From DAONDZ01 sp964517555 (GTDB taxonomy: Bacteria > Patescibacteriota > Patescibacteriia > Patescibacteriales > UBA12465), in NCBI GenBank assembly GCA_964517555.1, contig CAZFEF010000010.1, positions 1-23,647 of the forward strand: DNA of 23,647 nucleotides, written 5' to 3'. A program made the translations under genes and the position numbers. The notes under the pieces were generated by a model. It had not been told where the DNA came from and did not search any database. It saw only the letters and a program-made list of their open reading frames with translations. This document shows, piece after piece, positions 1 through 8,534 of this stretch (position 1 is the first letter of the stretch; every line of letters starts with the position of its first letter).

Positions 1-3
1 TGG

Positions 4-31
4 AAAAAGCTACCTGTTAGGGTAGCTTTTG
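4..31 (-). terminator. Intrinsic terminator after the aminoacyl-tRNA synthetase operon
   Basis: A 10-bp perfect stem (positions 5-14 with 21-30) encloses a 6-base loop. Read on the minus strand the stem ends in a run of T. It lies about 37 bases past the glycyl-tRNA synthetase stop, so it most likely ends the tyrS-argS-glyS transcript. Confidence 0.7.
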
Positions 32-67
32 GAGTGCGGGGAGGACGTCATTTCGTATCTGATAGTT

Positions 68-1462
68 TTATATTCTTTGCTTGATATAGTCAGCTAGTTC
101 AGAGAGTTTAATTCTTTCTTGTGCCATACTATCACGATCGCGGACAGTGACATCATTGTTTTCTAAACTGTCAAAATCAATAGTGATACAGAAAGGGGTG
201 CCAATTTCATCTTGACGACGGTAGCGTTTGCCGATATTACCGCTGTCATCAAATTCACAGACAAATTGATGGCGTAATGATTTATATACCTCCTGAGCTT
301 TAGCCACTAACTCTGATTTATTTTTTAATAATGGGAAGATAGCTGCTTTGACTGGGCTGAGGTGATAGGGGAATTTCATCACTGTTCTTATTTCATCGTT
401 TACCTTTTCTTCGGTATAGGCTTTATCTAGGAACATAAATAGTAGGCGGTTTAACCCGGCTGAGGTTTCCACGACGTGCGGGATATATTTAGCCTTAATA
501 GTCTCATCAAAATAACTCAAATCAACTCCGGAAAATTTACTATGTTGCGACAAATCCCAGTCGCCTCGAGCGTGCACTCCTTCAACCTCCTTGAATCCGC
601 CCAGTGATTTAAAATTATATTCAATATCTTCAGCGGCTTTGGCATAATGAGCTAGTTTTTCATGTTTATGCCAGCGAACGTCTTCCGGACTTAGACCGTT
701 TTGCAGATACCAGTCAAGACGGTTTTTTTTCCATTCTTCAAATTTTTCCATGGCTAATTTTTCTGGCAAGAAATATTGCATCTCCATTTGCTCGAATTCT
801 CGAGTGCGGAAAATGAATTGCCGGGCGACGATTTCGTTGCGGAAGGCTTTGCCCACTTGAGCAACACCAAATGGTAATTTGGGGCAGGTTGAGTCCAGGA
901 TATTCTTGTATTGAAGATAGATACTACCGCAAGTTTCGGGGCGGAGATAGACTACTTGGCTGTCGCTTAGGGCTTCGGTAGGGGCGCCTAGGTTAGATTT
1001 GACCATCAAGGAAAAACGTTTGGCCTCGGTTAAATCAGTTGACCCGCATTCTAGGCATTTTAGTGTTTTATTTGTTTTTAATTCTTCCAGTTTGGAATTT
1101 ATAGCCTCCAAGCTCAAGGAATCATAGTCGCCTGGACCCAAAATTTCCTCTAAAAGATGGTCGGCCCGCATCCGGTTATGGCATTTTTTGCAGTCTACTT
1201 GGGGGTCATCGAAATTGTCCAGATGTCCTGATGCTTCCCAGGTTTTGGGGCTCATGAAAATAGCGCCATCTAAAAGGACGACGTCATCATGTTCGTAAAT
1301 CATGGATTTTATCCAAGAGTCGCGAATGTTGTTTTTGAGCAAGGTGCCATAGTGGCCGTAGTCATAGATAGCAGCAAAGCCACCGTATATTTCTGAAGAA
1401 GGAAAAATAAAGCCGCGGCGCTTAGCTAGGGAGACTATCTTTTCCATGAGAGTTAATTCCAT
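68..1462 (-). CDS. glyS: Glycyl-tRNA synthetase (alpha2 type)
   Basis: Charges tRNA-Gly with glycine in the cytoplasm. The 464-residue length and domain order fit the eukaryote/archaea-like homodimeric class II enzyme (often named glyQS). Visible signs are the N-terminal catalytic start with RGFIFPSSEIYGG, two CxxC pairs (residues 91-94 and 136-139) that probably bind zinc in the insertion, LRPETCG at about 173, the motif 2 region around FRNEI, the motif 3 region SAGLNRLLF, and a C-terminal anticodon-binding domain with GTPFCITIDFDSLE. Family members usually have LRPETAQ, so Cys-Gly here is a small variation. It is the last gene of the synthetase operon, 7 bases after argS. A second ATG five codons in (1447) is an alternative start; neither has a clear Shine-Dalgarno sequence. 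Confidence 0.95.
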   Translation of the reverse strand: MELTLMEKIVSLAKRRGFIFPSSEIYGGFAAIYDYGHYGTLLKNNIRDSWIKSMIYEHDDVVLLDGAIFMSPKTWEASGHLDNFDDPQVDCKKCHNRMRADHLLEEILGPGDYDSLSLEAINSKLEELKTNKTLKCLECGSTDLTEAKRFSLMVKSNLGAPTEALSDSQVVYLRPETCGSIYLQYKNILDSTCPKLPFGVAQVGKAFRNEIVARQFIFRTREFEQMEMQYFLPEKLAMEKFEEWKKNRLDWYLQNGLSPEDVRWHKHEKLAHYAKAAEDIEYNFKSLGGFKEVEGVHARGDWDLSQHSKFSGVDLSYFDETIKAKYIPHVVETSAGLNRLLFMFLDKAYTEEKVNDEIRTVMKFPYHLSPVKAAIFPLLKNKSELVAKAQEVYKSLRHQFVCEFDDSGNIGKRYRRQDEIGTPFCITIDFDSLENNDVTVRDRDSMAQERIKLSELADYIKQRI

Positions 1463-1469
1463 ATGATTT

Positions 1470-3149
1470 TTATATTTCTTTTATGACTTCTAGGTCTAGT
1501 AATTCTAGACCATTAACTAGCGTTTGTCGAGCGGCCTTCATAAGTTGCAACCGGGCCCTTCGAGTTTTTGTCGGGCTTTTTAATACTGGTACACTCTGAT
1601 AATAGTCATTGATTTTTTGGCTCAACTCAAATAGGTAATGGGCGATGATCGAAGGATCGTAATCCTTAGCCGCCTTCTCGACGGTTTCGGGGTACTTGGC
1701 TAAGACTACAGACAGCTCTTCTTCCTTTTGGAGGCTCAGTTCTTTCCCGGATTTTTTGGGGCTACCTAAACATAGCGGCCCCCTTTTTATTAGCTTGTTA
1801 ACTCGAGCCTGAGTATATTGTAGATAGGTGGCGGTGTAGCCATCAAAACGTAAAGCTTCATTGATATCAAAGACGATTATTTTGTTGGCGGAAACTTTAA
1901 TCATCTCAAATTTAATAATCGACAAGGCAATTTTTTTGGCTGTTTGGTTAATTTTTTTAGTCGGCCAATTAGTATGCCGAGATTTGGTTTCGATAGCGGC
2001 TTTTTCTATGGCCATTTCTAAAAGCTCTTGATAGGTAATGACATTGCCACTGCGAGAAGACATCATGCCGTTTGGCAAGGTGACAAATTCGTAGGGGAGA
2101 TGAGTCATCTTGGCTCGATATCCGGCTAGTTCTAGGATTTTAAATAGTTGCTTGAAATATAATGATTGACGCAAGTCAACAATATAGATTGATTCGGTTA
2201 GGGGATAGAGACTGAATTTTTTTTGTGCCAGAGCTAAATCGGCCACCGGATACAAGGCGGTGCCGTCAGAACGGATGATAGGCAATACCCCTAAATTATA
2301 TTTTTCTAAGTTGGCAATGATTGCTCCGTCGCTTTTTATTAAAACTTTTTTTTGCTGTAGTTTGTCAACTAATCGATGCCCCTCAGTGATCAAGTCGCTT
2401 TCCAAGAAGGTTTCCTGAAAATTGATGTCCAGGTCTCGGTATATTTTTTTGAAATACTTCAAGCTGAGATCCCGAGTCTTTTTCCAGAGAGAATAAGTAG
2501 CACCGGAGCGACTTTCAATAGCTTGCATTATTTTTCCCACTTCCTCTTTTTGTTCTGGTTGGTCGGTGAGTTTTTGGGCGGCTTCCACATAGATCTTGCC
2601 CAAAGTATAACCATCCAGTTTTTGTTGTTGATGGAATTTCAGATAAGCCCAAAGAGTTTTGGCTGTATGGATACCAAAGTCATTGATATAGGAGACCGGA
2701 ATAGCCTTGGCTCCGGCTGAGCTTAGTATTTGTTTTAGGCTATGACCATATAGTAGATTGCGTAAATGACCTACGTGGTACTCTTTGTGGGTGTTAACGT
2801 TGGAAAATTCAATCATGATTGTCTCGCTGTTGGGTACGTTTCGTCCGTATTTATCCTTTTGCGAGTTAATTTCTGAGATCAGGGAAGAGGTTAGTATTTC
2901 TGGCTTTAATTTCAGATTGATATAGGGGCCAGTGGCCCTCACCTCAGCTATTGTTTCCTTTAGTTCTTGGTCGTTAGCTAAAATGGTAGCTAGACCCTCT
3001 GCCAACTCTTGAGGTTTTTGTTTTTTGGCTTTAGCTAAGGCAAAAACAGCCAAAGAAAAATGGCCCAAGGTAATATCGGGCGGGTAGCTTATTTCTAAAT
3101 CACCGGTCGCCTTCCTGATTTTCTCTTTGGTTTGTTGCCAGAAGCTCAT
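1470..3149 (-). CDS. argS: Arginyl-tRNA synthetase
   Basis: Class I enzyme that attaches arginine to tRNA-Arg. At 559 residues it is of normal length. In order one sees an N-terminal Add1-like domain (about 1-90), the HIGH-type motif HVGH at 125-128 within an NTHKEYHVGHLRN context, a Rossmann core, a degenerate KMSKS loop (MMSSRSGNVIT, near residue 360) and a C-terminal DALR anticodon-binding helical domain that includes YLQYTQARVNKLIKR. Lack of the canonical KMSKS lysine is common in ArgRS. It sits 4 bases after tyrS and 7 before glyS on the same strand, so the three are almost certainly co-transcribed. Confidence 0.96.
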   Translation of the reverse strand: MSFWQQTKEKIRKATGDLEISYPPDITLGHFSLAVFALAKAKKQKPQELAEGLATILANDQELKETIAEVRATGPYINLKLKPEILTSSLISEINSQKDKYGRNVPNSETIMIEFSNVNTHKEYHVGHLRNLLYGHSLKQILSSAGAKAIPVSYINDFGIHTAKTLWAYLKFHQQQKLDGYTLGKIYVEAAQKLTDQPEQKEEVGKIMQAIESRSGATYSLWKKTRDLSLKYFKKIYRDLDINFQETFLESDLITEGHRLVDKLQQKKVLIKSDGAIIANLEKYNLGVLPIIRSDGTALYPVADLALAQKKFSLYPLTESIYIVDLRQSLYFKQLFKILELAGYRAKMTHLPYEFVTLPNGMMSSRSGNVITYQELLEMAIEKAAIETKSRHTNWPTKKINQTAKKIALSIIKFEMIKVSANKIIVFDINEALRFDGYTATYLQYTQARVNKLIKRGPLCLGSPKKSGKELSLQKEEELSVVLAKYPETVEKAAKDYDPSIIAHYLFELSQKINDYYQSVPVLKSPTKTRRARLQLMKAARQTLVNGLELLDLEVIKEI

Positions 3150-3153
3150 TTTG

Positions 3154-4383
3154 TTATTTTATTATTTTTACGAATTGTCTTTTTCCTCTTTGAATGATTA
3201 TTTCTTCGGTGATAGCTATTTCTTCGTTGGGCAGGTTAATAATGGCGAAATCTTTTACACCTTTTCTTATTTTGATACCTCCTTGCTCGATTAACCTCTT
3301 GGCCTCGCCTTTGCTGGCGGCTAATTTAGTATCAACTAAAAGATCGAGGATATTTATTTTGTCCGCCTTGACGTGGTGAGTTGGAATTTCCTCCGGCATT
3401 TCTTTCTTCTGCACGGTTTTGATGAAATGTTCTTGGGCAATCTGAGCTTTCTTTTCGCCGTGGTTTATTTTGGTTATCTCAAAAGCCAAACGCATTTTGA
3501 GATCACGAGGATTGACCTGGCCTGATTTTATTTCCGTCGCTATTTTTTTGACCTCATCTAAGGGTAGATTAGTGCAGAGTTCTAGGGCTGAGGCCAAGAT
3601 GCCGTCCGGCCAGGACATAACGATACCGTACATGTTTTCTGGGGTTTCATTGAGGTTAATAACATTGCCTTCTGATTTACCCATTTTTTTGCCAGTTTCA
3701 TCGGTCAATAGTTTCATGGTGAGCACGAATTTTTCCTTGCCTTTCATGGCTTTTAGCAAGTCGCGGCCGCAGAGCATATTGAACATCTGGTCATTGCCGC
3801 CGATTTCTAAATCGACATCCATGGCTACGCTATCATAGCCCTGGGTCAAGGGATAGAAGAATTCATGCAGATAGATTGGCCTTTCTTCTTTAAGCCTCTC
3901 TTGGAACATGTCTCGTTGAATCATGTATTGGACAGTAAAGTGGGAGGCGAGTTTGATTAGATCCGAGAATCTTAATTTGTCGTTCCAACGGCTGTTGTAT
4001 TTTATTTTTGCCGCATTTTTGCCGGAAAAATTTAGATAAGCTGAGGCTTGTTGTTTGTAGTGGCGACAGTTATATAGCACCTCTTTGCGGGTTAACTGTT
4101 TGCGGGCGGCACTTTTATCGGTGGGGTCACCAATCATGCCGGTAAAATCTCCAACCAGGAATATTACCTCGTGGCCGAGTTTTTGAAATTCCCCCAGTTT
4201 CTTTAGGGAAATAGCATTGCCGATGTGCAAAGCGGTAGCGCTAGGATCATAGCCGCAGTAGAGGCGAATCCGCTTGCCAGACATCAGTTTTTTAGCTAAA
4301 GCTTCTTTGTTGGGGTAGATTTGCTCCACGCCTCGTTCTAAGACTTCGGAAATGATCCGCGGATCGGTTATTGGCTGAGCCAT
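3154..4383 (-). CDS. tyrS: Tyrosyl-tRNA synthetase
   Basis: Class I enzyme that charges tRNA-Tyr. Its 409 residues contain YCGYDPSATALHIGN, where the HIGH motif reads HIGN (53-56), then GDFTGMIGDPT, the KMSKS motif as KMGKS (233-237) and a C-terminal S4 RNA-binding domain (about 345-409, with SKGEAKRLIEQGGIKI). This arrangement fits a bacterial TyrRS. It is the first gene of the three-synthetase operon and is transcribed divergently from the membrane protein at 4479 across a 95-base AT-rich gap. That gap is too short for a T-box leader and no T-box is seen. Confidence 0.95.
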   Translation of the reverse strand: MAQPITDPRIISEVLERGVEQIYPNKEALAKKLMSGKRIRLYCGYDPSATALHIGNAISLKKLGEFQKLGHEVIFLVGDFTGMIGDPTDKSAARKQLTRKEVLYNCRHYKQQASAYLNFSGKNAAKIKYNSRWNDKLRFSDLIKLASHFTVQYMIQRDMFQERLKEERPIYLHEFFYPLTQGYDSVAMDVDLEIGGNDQMFNMLCGRDLLKAMKGKEKFVLTMKLLTDETGKKMGKSEGNVINLNETPENMYGIVMSWPDGILASALELCTNLPLDEVKKIATEIKSGQVNPRDLKMRLAFEITKINHGEKKAQIAQEHFIKTVQKKEMPEEIPTHHVKADKINILDLLVDTKLAASKGEAKRLIEQGGIKIRKGVKDFAIINLPNEEIAITEEIIIQRGKRQFVKIIK

Positions 4384-4387
4384 ATAT

Positions 4388-4416
4388 TTGTTAGTAATTA
4401 ATTAATATGCTATAAT
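4388..4416 (+). promoter_or_regulatory. Sigma70-type promoter for the membrane protein/GspE run
   Basis: The -35 box is TTGTTA (4388-4393) and the -10 box is TATAAT (4411-4416), separated by 17 bases. This predicts a start near 4423 and a leader of about 55 bases. A second TATAAT lies at 4427-4432. The divergent tyrS promoter must lie in the same interval, but I could not pick one hexamer pair for it. Confidence 0.5.
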
Positions 4417-4453
4417 ATTATCAAACTATAATAAGTTTTTCAAATTAATTAAT

Positions 4454-4469
4454 AGCTAAAATTTTAGCT
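4454..4469. repeat. 16-bp perfect palindrome upstream of the membrane protein start
   Basis: AGCTAAAATTTTAGCT is perfectly self-complementary and ends 9 bases before the ATG at 4479. It lies downstream of the predicted promoter, so it would fall in the 5' leader. It could be a protein-binding site or a weak hairpin near the ribosome entry site. AT-rich DNA forms palindromes by chance, so the role is uncertain. Confidence 0.35.
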
Positions 4470-4478
4470 TTTAACATT

Positions 4479-5486
4479 ATGTTTTCATATCGTCAAATTT
4501 TAAAACAAGCTTTACGAATCGCCTGGAAAAACAAGTTTCTGTGGGTTTTTGGTTTATTTGCCTCTTTATTGGCTGTAGGAGGAGAATACCAGATTTTAGT
4601 CCGTCCTACCAGCTCGCAAGCGGCGGTTAATTGGTTTGGAAATTTGTACAATTTTTTCAATTCCGGGCTATTCAGCTTCAGTGTCTTTGGAAACATCGGC
4701 GATTTATTCCAAACTCAACCCGGGGCCGCCTTTGTTTTTTTGATAATGTTTTTAATTTTCTTGGCTTTAGTTATTTTCTTGATTTGGCTGGCGGTTACTT
4801 CTCAAGTAGCATTGATCCAGAATTCCGAGAGAATTATTAATGATCCTAAGGAAAAATTATCCGCCTCTTCTCGTTTGCACTTAAGAGCCTCTTCGCGCCA
4901 TTTTTGGCCGGTGTTGGGATATAATATAATCGCTAAAATTTTTATTAACTTAGCCATTACCTTGGTCAGTTTGCCATTGTTGTTTCCCTTGGCTAATCGA
5001 GCGGCCACCAACACCACTTATTTGATTCTCTTTATCATTTTTGTTCCTTTGGCTGTCTGTTTTTCACTATTAATTAAATACACCATTGTTTTCATGGTCT
5101 TGAAGCAGGAAAAATTTGCTAATGCCTTCAGTCGTGGTTGGCGGCTATTCCGTAATAACTGGTTAATTAGTATCGAAGCCGCTTTATTGCTTTTTGCTAT
5201 TAGCTTTTTGACGACCCTGGCCATCTTATTAGCCTGTCTAGTGTTGTCTATCCCCTTTATTATTTTAGCTTCGGCTTTCCTTTATCTTTTCTCGGTCAGC
5301 GCCTTTTGGGCTATGGTGGTTATTGGTTTCTTGGCATTAACTGTTTTTGTGATAATTTGTGGCTCAATTTTAACTACCTTCCAAGTAGTGGCCTGGACTG
5401 ACATTTTTTTGAAGCTTAATTCCGGTTTAGGAAGAAGCAAAACGGAAAGACTAGCCCCCAATAATCTAAAGACTCCTTTGCGATAA
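4479..5486 (+). CDS. Polytopic membrane protein, unknown function
   Basis: Predicted integral membrane protein of 335 residues with about six hydrophobic segments, roughly at 20-36, 82-108, 147-170, 180-208, 228-256 and 262-298. The N-terminal pattern (RQILKQALRIAWKNKFLWVFGLFASL) and the amphipathic stretch before the fifth segment (ANAFSRGWRLFRNNW) resemble the poorly characterised bacterial membrane domain family often annotated as glycerophosphoryl diester phosphodiesterase membrane domain. No phosphodiesterase catalytic domain is present, so no enzyme activity should be inferred. It is the first gene of the plus-strand run and ends 9 bases before the double GspE gene, so the two are likely co-transcribed. 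Its role, perhaps in envelope or pilus assembly, is unknown. Confidence 0.8.
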   Translation: MFSYRQILKQALRIAWKNKFLWVFGLFASLLAVGGEYQILVRPTSSQAAVNWFGNLYNFFNSGLFSFSVFGNIGDLFQTQPGAAFVFLIMFLIFLALVIFLIWLAVTSQVALIQNSERIINDPKEKLSASSRLHLRASSRHFWPVLGYNIIAKIFINLAITLVSLPLLFPLANRAATNTTYLILFIIFVPLAVCFSLLIKYTIVFMVLKQEKFANAFSRGWRLFRNNWLISIEAALLLFAISFLTTLAILLACLVLSIPFIILASAFLYLFSVSAFWAMVVIGFLALTVFVIICGSILTTFQVVAWTDIFLKLNSGLGRSKTERLAPNNLKTPLR

Positions 5487-5495
5487 AACTAAATT

Positions 5496-8400
5496 ATGAG
5501 CGGATTTGATTCCATCAACGCTCTCTTAAGCCAAAAGACTGGCGGGGATGATACTCCGCAAGGCAGGTTATTGGCCAAAGAGAGGGAATTAAAATCGAAA
5601 AAGCAAGAAGAACAAACCGAAGCTCAAGCCGCAGCTTCGGGTTTAGGTTATATTAACCTTTTTGGCTTTCCGGTCAGTCCGGAGGCCATTGGCCTGATTT
5701 CTGAAAGCGAGGCCAAGAGCAACAAAATCATCTGTTTTTATTATGACGGTGAGAATATTCGTATCGGCGTGGTTGGAGGTATTACCCCAGCTAGCCAGGC
5801 GATAGTTGATCGGATCAATAACCAGTATTTTACCAGGAGCCGGATCTATTTAATTTCTGATTTGAGTTTTAATTACGCTGTTGAATTGTATAAAACCTTG
5901 CCTAAAGTCAAAAAATATGAAACCGGTGTCGAAATTAAGCCGGAAGATTTGAAACGTTTCAAGGCGGCAATTAGTAGCTACAAGAGTTTAAATGAGGAAA
6001 TAAACAAGGTTAACATTTCTGATGTAGTTACCTTGATGCTGGCCACAGCCTTGAAGGTTGGGGCCTCTGATGTTCATATTGAAGCTGAGGCGCAAGGGAT
6101 TGTGGTTCGTTTGCGGATTGATGGCGTCTTACAAGAAGCGGCGGTGATTGATAAGCTAAAATGGAAAAAGATTATTTCTCGCATGAAGATTTTAGCTGGG
6201 GTAAAGATCAATATTGAAGACAAGCCTCAGGATGGGCGCTATTCTATTTATTTAGACAATGACACGGTGGACGTTCGTTCCTCTTTCTTACCCACTGCTT
6301 ATGGTGAAAGTGTGGTAATGCGTTTGTTAAAATCTCAATCAGTCGGCTTGTCTTTTGAAGAGCTAGGTTTAAGACCCGACGCTTTTAGAATCCTGCAGGC
6401 GGAAATGAGCAAGCCTAACGGCCTGATCTTAACCACTGGTCCGACTGGGTCTGGTAAAACTACGACTTTATATGCAGTTTTGAATAAATTGAATCAGCCG
6501 GGCACTAAAATTATTACTTTAGAAGATCCGATCGAGTATCAATTAAAAGGAATCAGCCAAAGTCAAGTTAATCCTAAGCAAGGCTATACTTTTGCCGAAG
6601 GCTTACGTTCTATTTTACGCCAAGATCCTAACGTCATTATGGTGGGAGAAATTCGAGACGTCGAAACCGCTGAGATTGCTGTCCAAGCTTCTTTGACCGG
6701 CCACTTAGTGCTTTCCACTCTTCATACTAACGATGCCTCTGGCGTTATCCCGCGTTTAGTGGATATGGGGGTCAAGCCTTTCTTTTTAACTCCGGCCGTT
6801 AATGCTGTTTTAGGGCAAAGATTAGTTCGCCAACTATGCCCGAAGTGCAAAGTGGTTCATGAATTAAACCCCGAAGAAGATGAAAGGGTTAAAAAAGTTC
6901 TAGCAGTAATCTCTCCTCGGGCCAATATTAGCATCCCCAGTACTTTGCCGACCATTTATCGGGCTGGTGCTGGCTGTGAATATTGCAGTGGTATTGGGTA
7001 TAAGGGACGGATTGGTATTTATGAAGTATTTACCATGGACGACAAGATAAAGCAGTTGGCCAATGATGGCGCTCCGGCTTTTAAAATTTTGCAACAAGCG
7101 ATTGAAAATGGCATGGTGACCATGCTCCAGGATGGAGTTTTAAAGACTTTAGATGGCGTTACTAGTCTAGATGAAGTTTATCGTGTAGCTGGTGACTTTG
7201 ATTATGTTGATGAATTATATGATATCGTCGTTTCTCAAACTATGGGTCGAGGCATTAAGATCGGTTTGCCGGAGTTAGAACGAGCTAAAGGGTTGTTAAA
7301 AGATGCTAAGGGTTTAAGCGACGCTATGGCTAAATTGCCCACCCAGGAATTACTGAGTTTGGTTACCGCCTTAGCCGTCAAAGATGATGCTGGAGATATC
7401 CATATTGAACCGGCCGAAGGAGTGGTTAATATTCGGTTCCGGATCGATGGTGTCTTGCACGATATCTTGTCTTTACCTTTTGATCATTATCTGCCGCTTT
7501 TGGGGGAAGTGAAAATATTATCCGGATTTGCTACTAATGTTAAGCAGGCTACTTTAGACGGTCGTTTTGCCATCATTATGCCGGACAAGAAAATTGATTG
7601 TCGCGTTTCCATCATTTCCGGCGGTTATGGCGAGACTGTGGTTATCCGGCTTTTGACCGGAGCTGGTTTGGATTTGAATCTGGAGGCTTTGGGCATCTCG
7701 CCCTATACTCTACCGGTTATTCAGGCGGCCATGAAAAAGACTCGAGGAATAATTATTAATACCGGCCCGACTGGTTCTGGAAAAACTACTACGTTGTATA
7801 GTATTTTAAAAGAATTGAATCGACCGGATGTCAAGATCATCACCGTTGAAGATCCGATTGAATATCGTATGGAAGGAGTCATTCAAACTCAAATTGATAA
7901 TGCCGCTGGCTATACTTTTGCCATGGCTATGCGTTCGCTGTTGCGCCAGAATCCCAACATCATGATGATCGGAGAAATTCGAGACGAAGAAACCGCCAAG
8001 ATTGCCATTGAGGCCGCCTTAACTGGGCATTTAGTTTTGTCCACTATTCACGCCAACTCCGCCGCTGGAGCTATTTCTCGGTTTGTGGGTTTGGGGGTTG
8101 ACCGTCAGCAACTAGCTAACTCCATGGAGTGCGCCATTGGTCAACGTTTAACTCGGAAGCTTTGTCCTCATTGCAAAGTCGAAGCTTTCCTAGATGAAAA
8201 CACTAAAGCTGAAGTCAAAAAAATAATTGAACCAATCAAAAACCCAGCTGTTCAAATTCCTTTCCCTTGGAAAATTTATAAAGCCGTCGGTTGTGAACAA
8301 TGTAGTTCTTTGGGATATAAAGGACGATTAGGTATTTATGAAGCGATTGTTATTAGTCCGGAGATTCAGAAGGCTATTCAAAACATTAATTTAACTGATA

Positions 8401-8516
8401 TAGAAATTGAGCAGTTGGCCGTGGCCGCTGGTACTGTAACTATGCTCCAGGATGGTTTAGTGAAAGCTTTAAACGGCGAAACTACCGTTGAAGAGGTTTT
8501 CCGCGTCTGCGCTTAA
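5496..8516 (+). CDS. Tandem-duplicated GspE/PilB-type ATPase (two complete modules in one chain)
   Basis: Hexameric motor ATPases of this family power type IV pilus assembly or type II secretion at the inner face of the membrane. The usual protein has one module of about 550-600 residues; this 1006-residue chain has two. Module 1 has Walker A GPTGSGKT (315-322), a Walker B region with VGEIRD, a His box (GHLVLSTLHTND) and a zinc motif formed by CPKC (448-451) and CEYC (494-497). Module 2 repeats all of these: Walker A (757-764), IGEIRD, GHLVLSTIHAN, CPHC (890-893) and CEQC (933-936). An N-terminal region (about 50-150) resembles a reduced MshEN/T2SSE_N domain; module 2 has only a short linker instead. 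All visible catalytic residues are intact in both halves. Both halves look PilB/GspE-like rather than PilT-like because both carry the tetracysteine motif. The reading frame is unbroken, and a translin-family gene follows 18 bases later. Confidence 0.93.
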   Translation: MSGFDSINALLSQKTGGDDTPQGRLLAKERELKSKKQEEQTEAQAAASGLGYINLFGFPVSPEAIGLISESEAKSNKIICFYYDGENIRIGVVGGITPASQAIVDRINNQYFTRSRIYLISDLSFNYAVELYKTLPKVKKYETGVEIKPEDLKRFKAAISSYKSLNEEINKVNISDVVTLMLATALKVGASDVHIEAEAQGIVVRLRIDGVLQEAAVIDKLKWKKIISRMKILAGVKINIEDKPQDGRYSIYLDNDTVDVRSSFLPTAYGESVVMRLLKSQSVGLSFEELGLRPDAFRILQAEMSKPNGLILTTGPTGSGKTTTLYAVLNKLNQPGTKIITLEDPIEYQLKGISQSQVNPKQGYTFAEGLRSILRQDPNVIMVGEIRDVETAEIAVQASLTGHLVLSTLHTNDASGVIPRLVDMGVKPFFLTPAVNAVLGQRLVRQLCPKCKVVHELNPEEDERVKKVLAVISPRANISIPSTLPTIYRAGAGCEYCSGIGYKGRIGIYEVFTMDDKIKQLANDGAPAFKILQQAIENGMVTMLQDGVLKTLDGVTSLDEVYRVAGDFDYVDELYDIVVSQTMGRGIKIGLPELERAKGLLKDAKGLSDAMAKLPTQELLSLVTALAVKDDAGDIHIEPAEGVVNIRFRIDGVLHDILSLPFDHYLPLLGEVKILSGFATNVKQATLDGRFAIIMPDKKIDCRVSIISGGYGETVVIRLLTGAGLDLNLEALGISPYTLPVIQAAMKKTRGIIINTGPTGSGKTTTLYSILKELNRPDVKIITVEDPIEYRMEGVIQTQIDNAAGYTFAMAMRSLLRQNPNIMMIGEIRDEETAKIAIEAALTGHLVLSTIHANSAAGAISRFVGLGVDRQQLANSMECAIGQRLTRKLCPHCKVEAFLDENTKAEVKKIIEPIKNPAVQIPFPWKIYKAVGCEQCSSLGYKGRLGIYEAIVISPEIQKAIQNINLTDIEIEQLAVAAGTVTMLQDGLVKALNGETTVEEVFRVCA

Positions 8517-8534
8517 ATAATTTATTTTATTATT

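Noticed and set aside
2376..2720. Plus-strand 114-codon open frame
   Set aside because: It lies wholly within argS on the opposite strand and has no recognisable domain; argS is certain.
5496..8516. PilB-PilT (extension-retraction) fusion
   Set aside because: Both halves carry the tetracysteine zinc motif of GspE/PilB, which PilT lacks, so this looks like duplication of an assembly-type ATPase.
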